9,211 nt of DNA from Hydrogenothermus sp. (GTDB lineage: Bacteria; Aquificota; Aquificia; Aquificales; Hydrogenothermaceae): positions 1-9,211 of the forward strand of contig QNYP01000120.1 of assembly GCA_003978675.1 (NCBI GenBank), given 5' to 3'. Of this stretch, positions 5,595-9,211 are shown piece after piece (the first letter of the stretch is position 1; every line of letters begins with the position of its first letter). The notes under the pieces were generated by a model that made no database searches, was not told where the DNA came from, and worked only from the letters and a program-made list of their open reading frames with translations. The translations under genes and the position numbers were made by a program.

Positions 5595-8500
5595 ATAAAT
5601 ACTTCTCCTGACTTAATAATTTAGAAAGTTCCTGTTTAAACTCATCACATATATTTACATTGTAATTACTATGTGCCATTATTTCACACCAGAAATTGCC
5701 CTTATCGTATATTTCTAAAATTACCTCTTTATCACCTTTATACTTTAAACAAAGTTCTCTTATTTTCTCTGCAAGTCCATTTTCTACATCAGATTTTGTT
5801 AGTCTAAACCTTACTGCCCTAACTTCTTCATTTATATACTCAATTGGAATTATATTTATTGCATTCATAGAAACTGTTTCTTGCTCTTCATTTATATCAA
5901 CACTTCCTTCTATGATTACGATCCTATCTTCCTCAAGTATTGATGGGTCTTCCATTTTTTCTGGAAATGCCCTTACATCTATAATTCCTGTTTCATCTTG
6001 CAGTTGGAATACTGCCATAGTAGCTCCATTTCTTGTTTTCTTTCTTTTTATATTTGATATAACCCCTGCAACTTTTGCTTTGTCTCCAGTTGATAGTTCT
6101 ATTAGAGATGATATTGTTTGAACCCTATTTGCAAGTTCTTTCTTGTAAGCCTCTAATGGATGACCTGAAATATAAAATCCTAATACCTCTTTTTCAAAGG
6201 CTAATTTCTGTTTTTCTGATAACTTTTCCGCATTCTCATAAGAAACTGTTTGAACTGCTGTTGGTTGTGTTTGAGAGAGTAATCCAAATAATGAGGTTTG
6301 TCCTTTTTCTCTACTTTCCCTATGTTTTTGTCCAGAAGATAAAGCTTTATCTATACTAGCAAGCATTACCCCTCTATCAACCTCTGCAAAATCAAAAGCC
6401 CCCGCTTTTATAAGTGCTTCTAAAACTCTTTTGTTAAGATTTTTACTGTCTAATCTTTCTGATATATCAAATATATCTTGATACTCTCCATTTTTTTCTC
6501 TTTCTTTTACAATTGCTTTAGCTGAAGATTCTCCAACATTTTTTATCCTTGCAAGACCAAACCTAATCTTCCCTTTATCCTCTATATAAAACTCCGCTTT
6601 GGATTTATTTACATCTGGAGGAAGTAGTTTTATTCCAAAATCTTCCATGTCAAGCAGTAAATTTAAAAATTTATCATCATTTCCTTCTGTTGTTAGTTTA
6701 ACTGCAAAAAATTCTTCTGGATAATATGTTTTTATATAAGCTGTCCAGTATGTAAGGTAAGCATAAGCCGTTGAGTGGGATTTATTAAATGAATAAGATG
6801 CGAATTTTTCTATATCTTCCCAAAGTTTTGTAATCTTTTCTTTGTCAAATCCCCTTTCAACTGCACCATTTATAAATCTATCTTTCATTTTTGCCATAAC
6901 ATCTGCTTTCTTTTTACCAATAGCTTTACGAAGAGTATCTGCTTCTGCCATCGTAAATCCAGAAAGTATATTTGCCATAAACATTATTTGTTCTTGATAA
7001 ACAATTAAACCGTAAGTTTCTTTTAAAACATCTTTAACTTCCTCAAATGGATACTCTATTGGTTTTCTTCCGTGCTTTCTATCTATGTACTCATCTACCA
7101 TTCCAGACATTAAAGGTCCCGGTCTAAAAAGAGCTAAAATAGCTATTATTTCATCAAATTTATCTGGCTTTAATCTTGTTAGTAGGTTTTGCATTCCTTT
7201 TGATTCAAGCTGGAATACTCCAGTTGTTTTCCCAGATTGTAAAAGCTTGTAAACATTTGGGTCATCAAAGCCTAGGTCTAAAAAGTTTAGCTCTACTCCG
7301 TGTCTTTCTTTAACAAGTTTTCTCATATAATCCAATTCTGTAAGGGTTTTTAGCCCTAAAAAGTCCATTTTTACAAGACCTAGCATTTCAAGGGTAGCCA
7401 TATCAAACTGGGTTGCCTTTGTTCCATCTTTATCAACATAAACAGGTACATACTCATCTAATGGTCCTGGAGCTATAACAACTCCCGCTGCGTGAATACC
7501 AGTATGTCTAGCAGAACCTTCTAATTTTCTAGCTAGGTCTATAAGTTTTTTTACTCTTTCATCTGTTTCATATAATTTCCTAAATTCTGGGTTTGCTTCT
7601 AGATTTTCTTCTATGGTTAATGTTGAACCTTGAACAGGCCCTGGAAGTATCATTTTTGCAATTTTGTCTGCTTCTGTGTATGAGAATCCAAGTGTTCTAG
7701 CGACATCTCTTATAACCATTTTAGATTTCATAAAGTTATACGTAATAATCTGTGCTACTGCATTTTCACCGTATTTATTTTTCACATACTCAATAATCTT
7801 TGGCCTATTTTCCTGACAAAAGTCTACATCAATATCCGGCATAGAAATTCTATCTGGATTTAAAAATCTTTCAAAAATAAGTCCGTGTTGTAATGGGTCA
7901 ACATCGGTAATTCCAAGGGTATACGCAACTAAAGAACCTGCAGCTGAACCGCGCCCGGGGCCAACTGGAATGCCATTTTGTTTGGCGTGATTTATAAAAT
8001 CTTGAACAATTAAGAAATATTCAGGAAATCCCATCTGTTTTATTACATTTATTTCGTATTCTAATCTTTCTTTATACTCTCTATGTTTTTCTGGCGAAAG
8101 GTCTTTCATTTTTTCTAGTCTTTTTTCTAATCCTTCCCAGGCTAATTTTTCAAAGTATTCAACTTTTTCCTCATAAGTTGCTTCTCTATCTAGCCCTGGA
8201 ATTTGATATTTGGGGAATAAATATCCCCTTGTTTCTGCTGTATCTATTTCAACATTGCATTTTTCTGCTATCTCCATTGTGTTTATAAGAGCTTCTTCAT
8301 ATCCCTTAAACTTTTCATACATTTCTTCTGGTCTTGTAAAATGAAGACCTCTAACTTTAAAAGCTCTACCTTTTTCTTTTAACTCTTTTAAAGTCATTTT
8401 CATTTGAAGAGCTTTTATCACATCATGAGCTTCTGCATCTTCTTCATTTAGATAGTGGGAATCATTAGTGGCAACAATTTTAACTCCAAGTTTTTTTGCA

Positions 8501-9090
8501 AGCTCAAAAATTCCTTTGTTAGCTATATCCTGTTCTTCTAGACCATTTAGCTGTATTTCAAAATACAAATCATCTCCAAAAATATCTTTTAATCTTTTTC
8601 CATACTCATATGCTTCATCAAATTTGCCTTTAGAGAGTAGATGTGGGATAAATCCTTTTAAACATGCTGTTTGGCAAATAAGTCCTTCATGGTATTTTTC
8701 TAAAAGTTCCCAGTCTATTCTTGGTTTGTAGTAAAAACCTTCTGTGTATGCTAAAGAAGATAGTTTCATTAAGTTTTTAAAGCCTGTTTTATCTTTTGCA
8801 TGAAGTATTAAATGGTAGTTTTTATCTGCTAAGATACTATCTGAACCTTCTCCTTTTTTTTCAAATCTATTATTAGTAAAATAAGCTTCCATTCCTATAA
8901 TAGGCTTTACGCCCACTTTTTTCATCTCTTGATAAAACTCAATTGCTCCAAATATATTTCCGTGATCTGTTAGTGCTACTGCTTTATATCCATACTCTTT
9001 TGCCTTTTGAGCTAATTCAGGAATTTTTATCATTCCATCAAGCATTGAATAGTGGCTATGTAAATGAAGATGTGTAAAATCTTTAGGCAT
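5587..9090 (-). CDS. dnaE: DNA polymerase III alpha subunit
   Basis: This is the replicative polymerase catalytic subunit, complete at 1167 aa (E. coli 1160). The N-terminal PHP domain (about 5-215) keeps HLHLHS (His9, His11 as ligands), Asp18, TDHG (His43), Glu68, His93, Cys143 and NDSH (Asp210, His212). The C-family polymerase core follows with GPGRGSAAGS (377-386), catalytic Asp419 and Asp421 in PDIDVDF, and Asp576 in KMDFLGL. Next come the fingers region with FRPGPL and YQEQ, FNKSHS (768-773), a helix-hairpin-helix region near 840-900, the clamp-binding motif QTSLF (931-935) and an OB-fold around 1005-1080. The ATG start is preceded on the - strand by GAGGT (9101-9097) at 6 nt spacing. 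The small membrane gene overlaps its 3' end. The upstream promoter is lost because the leader runs into the inverted copy at 9113. Identification is certain. Confidence 0.98.
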   Translation of the reverse strand: MPKDFTHLHLHSHYSMLDGMIKIPELAQKAKEYGYKAVALTDHGNIFGAIEFYQEMKKVGVKPIIGMEAYFTNNRFEKKGEGSDSILADKNYHLILHAKDKTGFKNLMKLSSLAYTEGFYYKPRIDWELLEKYHEGLICQTACLKGFIPHLLSKGKFDEAYEYGKRLKDIFGDDLYFEIQLNGLEEQDIANKGIFELAKKLGVKIVATNDSHYLNEEDAEAHDVIKALQMKMTLKELKEKGRAFKVRGLHFTRPEEMYEKFKGYEEALINTMEIAEKCNVEIDTAETRGYLFPKYQIPGLDREATYEEKVEYFEKLAWEGLEKRLEKMKDLSPEKHREYKERLEYEINVIKQMGFPEYFLIVQDFINHAKQNGIPVGPGRGSAAGSLVAYTLGITDVDPLQHGLIFERFLNPDRISMPDIDVDFCQENRPKIIEYVKNKYGENAVAQIITYNFMKSKMVIRDVARTLGFSYTEADKIAKMILPGPVQGSTLTIEENLEANPEFRKLYETDERVKKLIDLARKLEGSARHTGIHAAGVVIAPGPLDEYVPVYVDKDGTKATQFDMATLEMLGLVKMDFLGLKTLTELDYMRKLVKERHGVELNFLDLGFDDPNVYKLLQSGKTTGVFQLESKGMQNLLTRLKPDKFDEIIAILALFRPGPLMSGMVDEYIDRKHGRKPIEYPFEEVKDVLKETYGLIVYQEQIMFMANILSGFTMAEADTLRKAIGKKKADVMAKMKDRFINGAVERGFDKEKITKLWEDIEKFASYSFNKSHSTAYAYLTYWTAYIKTYYPEEFFAVKLTTEGNDDKFLNLLLDMEDFGIKLLPPDVNKSKAEFYIEDKGKIRFGLARIKNVGESSAKAIVKEREKNGEYQDIFDISERLDSKNLNKRVLEALIKAGAFDFAEVDRGVMLASIDKALSSGQKHRESREKGQTSLFGLLSQTQPTAVQTVSYENAEKLSEKQKLAFEKEVLGFYISGHPLEAYKKELANRVQTISSLIELSTGDKAKVAGVISNIKRKKTRNGATMAVFQLQDETGIIDVRAFPEKMEDPSILEEDRIVIIEGSVDINEEQETVSMNAINIIPIEYINEEVRAVRFRLTKSDVENGLAEKIRELCLKYKGDKEVILEIYDKGNFWCEIMAHSNYNVNICDEFKQELSKLLSQEKYLFE
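5602..5609 (-). promoter_or_regulatory. Shine-Dalgarno AGGAGAAG for the small membrane protein
   Basis: On the - strand, AGGAG (5609-5605) lies 10 nt before the TTG at 5594, inside the 3' codons of dnaE. It decides the start of the downstream gene, since the frame has no ATG nearby, and suggests translational coupling. Confidence 0.6.
8763..8861 (-). repeat. Internal arm of the right inverted repeat
   Basis: This 99-bp stretch of dnaE (codons for about residues 77-110 of the PHP domain) is the source of the right-end inverted copy. It ends in a run of eight T on the + strand (8854-8861), which matches the run of eight A at the junction. Confidence 0.95.
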
Positions 9091-9096
9091 GGTTTA

Positions 9097-9101
9097 ACCT
9101 C
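9097..9101 (-). promoter_or_regulatory. dnaE: Shine-Dalgarno GAGGT for dnaE
   Basis: On the - strand GAGGT lies 6 nt before the dnaE ATG at 9090-9088, which supports this start. Only about 22 nt of genuine leader (9091-9112) remain before the inverted copy begins. Confidence 0.7.
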
Positions 9102-9112
9102 ATATTTGATTT

Positions 9113-9211
9113 AAAAAAAAGGAGAAGGTTCAGATAGTATCTTAGCAGATAAAAACTACCATTTAATACTTCATGCAAAAGATAAAACAGGCTTTAAAAA
9201 CTTAATGAAAC
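9113..9211 (+). repeat. Right-end inverted copy of a dnaE segment
   Basis: Bases 9113-9211 are the exact reverse complement of 8763-8861 (paired positions sum to 17974), so on the + strand they encode the piece KKGEGSDSILADKNYHL and onward to NLMK. Pairing stops at 9112. The copy has no start or end of its own and is cut by the window edge, so it is not a gene. It replaces the natural region upstream of dnaE. Confidence 0.95.

Noticed and set aside
5696..6359. Open frames on the + strand within 5696-6359
   Set aside because: They lie wholly inside dnaE in another frame, have Ser/Phe/Leu-rich low-information translations, and lack a convincing ribosome site.
8468..8731. Open frame on the + strand inside the dnaE PHP region
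   Set aside because: It is a shadow of dnaE on the opposite strand, with no recognisable domain.
1..9211. Terminal inverted repeats of a transposon, integrated element or hairpin telomere
   Set aside because: The two end repeats are unrelated to each other, are copied from inside core genes, and have no transposase, resolvase, target duplication or other mobile functions nearby.

Overview
This looks like a gene-dense, AT-rich (roughly 30% G+C by eye) piece of a bacterial chromosome. Its proteins are rich in Lys, Glu and Ile, with AGA and ATA as common codons. The gene set, the compact Mfd and the PsiE-type protein suggest a thermophilic Aquificota of the Hydrogenothermaceae type (Sulfurihydrogenibium-like). 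That assignment is an inference from composition and family resemblance and was not tested by any search.

Layout. The left end (1-125) is a perfect inverted copy of 360-484, the first 125 bases of the first complete gene. Bases 127-309 hold the 3' end of a zinc-ribbon gene that has lost its start at the inverted junction. Three genes follow on the + strand as a likely operon: a secreted MltD-type lytic transglycosylase with three LysM repeats (360-1904), a PsiE-family membrane protein (1911-2438), and the transcription-repair coupling factor Mfd (2401-5130). Mfd has a TTG start and overlaps psiE by 38 nt. Two bases after the mfd stop, two genes converge on the - strand: dnaE (9090-5587) and, downstream and overlapping it by 8 nt, a small four-helix membrane protein with a TTG start (5594-5133). 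The right end (9113-9211) is a perfect inverted copy of 8763-8861, inside dnaE.

Functions. dnaE (replicative polymerase alpha subunit) and mfd (clearing stalled RNA polymerase and recruiting excision repair) are core DNA-metabolism genes. mltD is a cell-wall remodelling gene. psiE and the small membrane gene have no assigned role. I see no evidence that these genes form one joint pathway; this is ordinary core chromosome.

The most striking feature is structural. Both ends of the window fold back on nearby internal sequence as perfect inverted repeats (125 bp and 99 bp arms, spacers of 234 and 251 nt), with short A/T-run homology at the junctions. This is the typical signature of inverted chimeras from multiple displacement amplification (single-cell or low-input DNA), or of assembly fold-backs, rather than a biological element. 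It means the upstream gene and the dnaE promoter cannot be read here. I found no CRISPR array, mobile element, RNA gene or new defence-type system. The real biological points of interest are the compact Mfd with altered presumptive UvrA-contact positions, the apparently intact metal site of the DnaE PHP domain, and the unusual starts of mltD and mfd.
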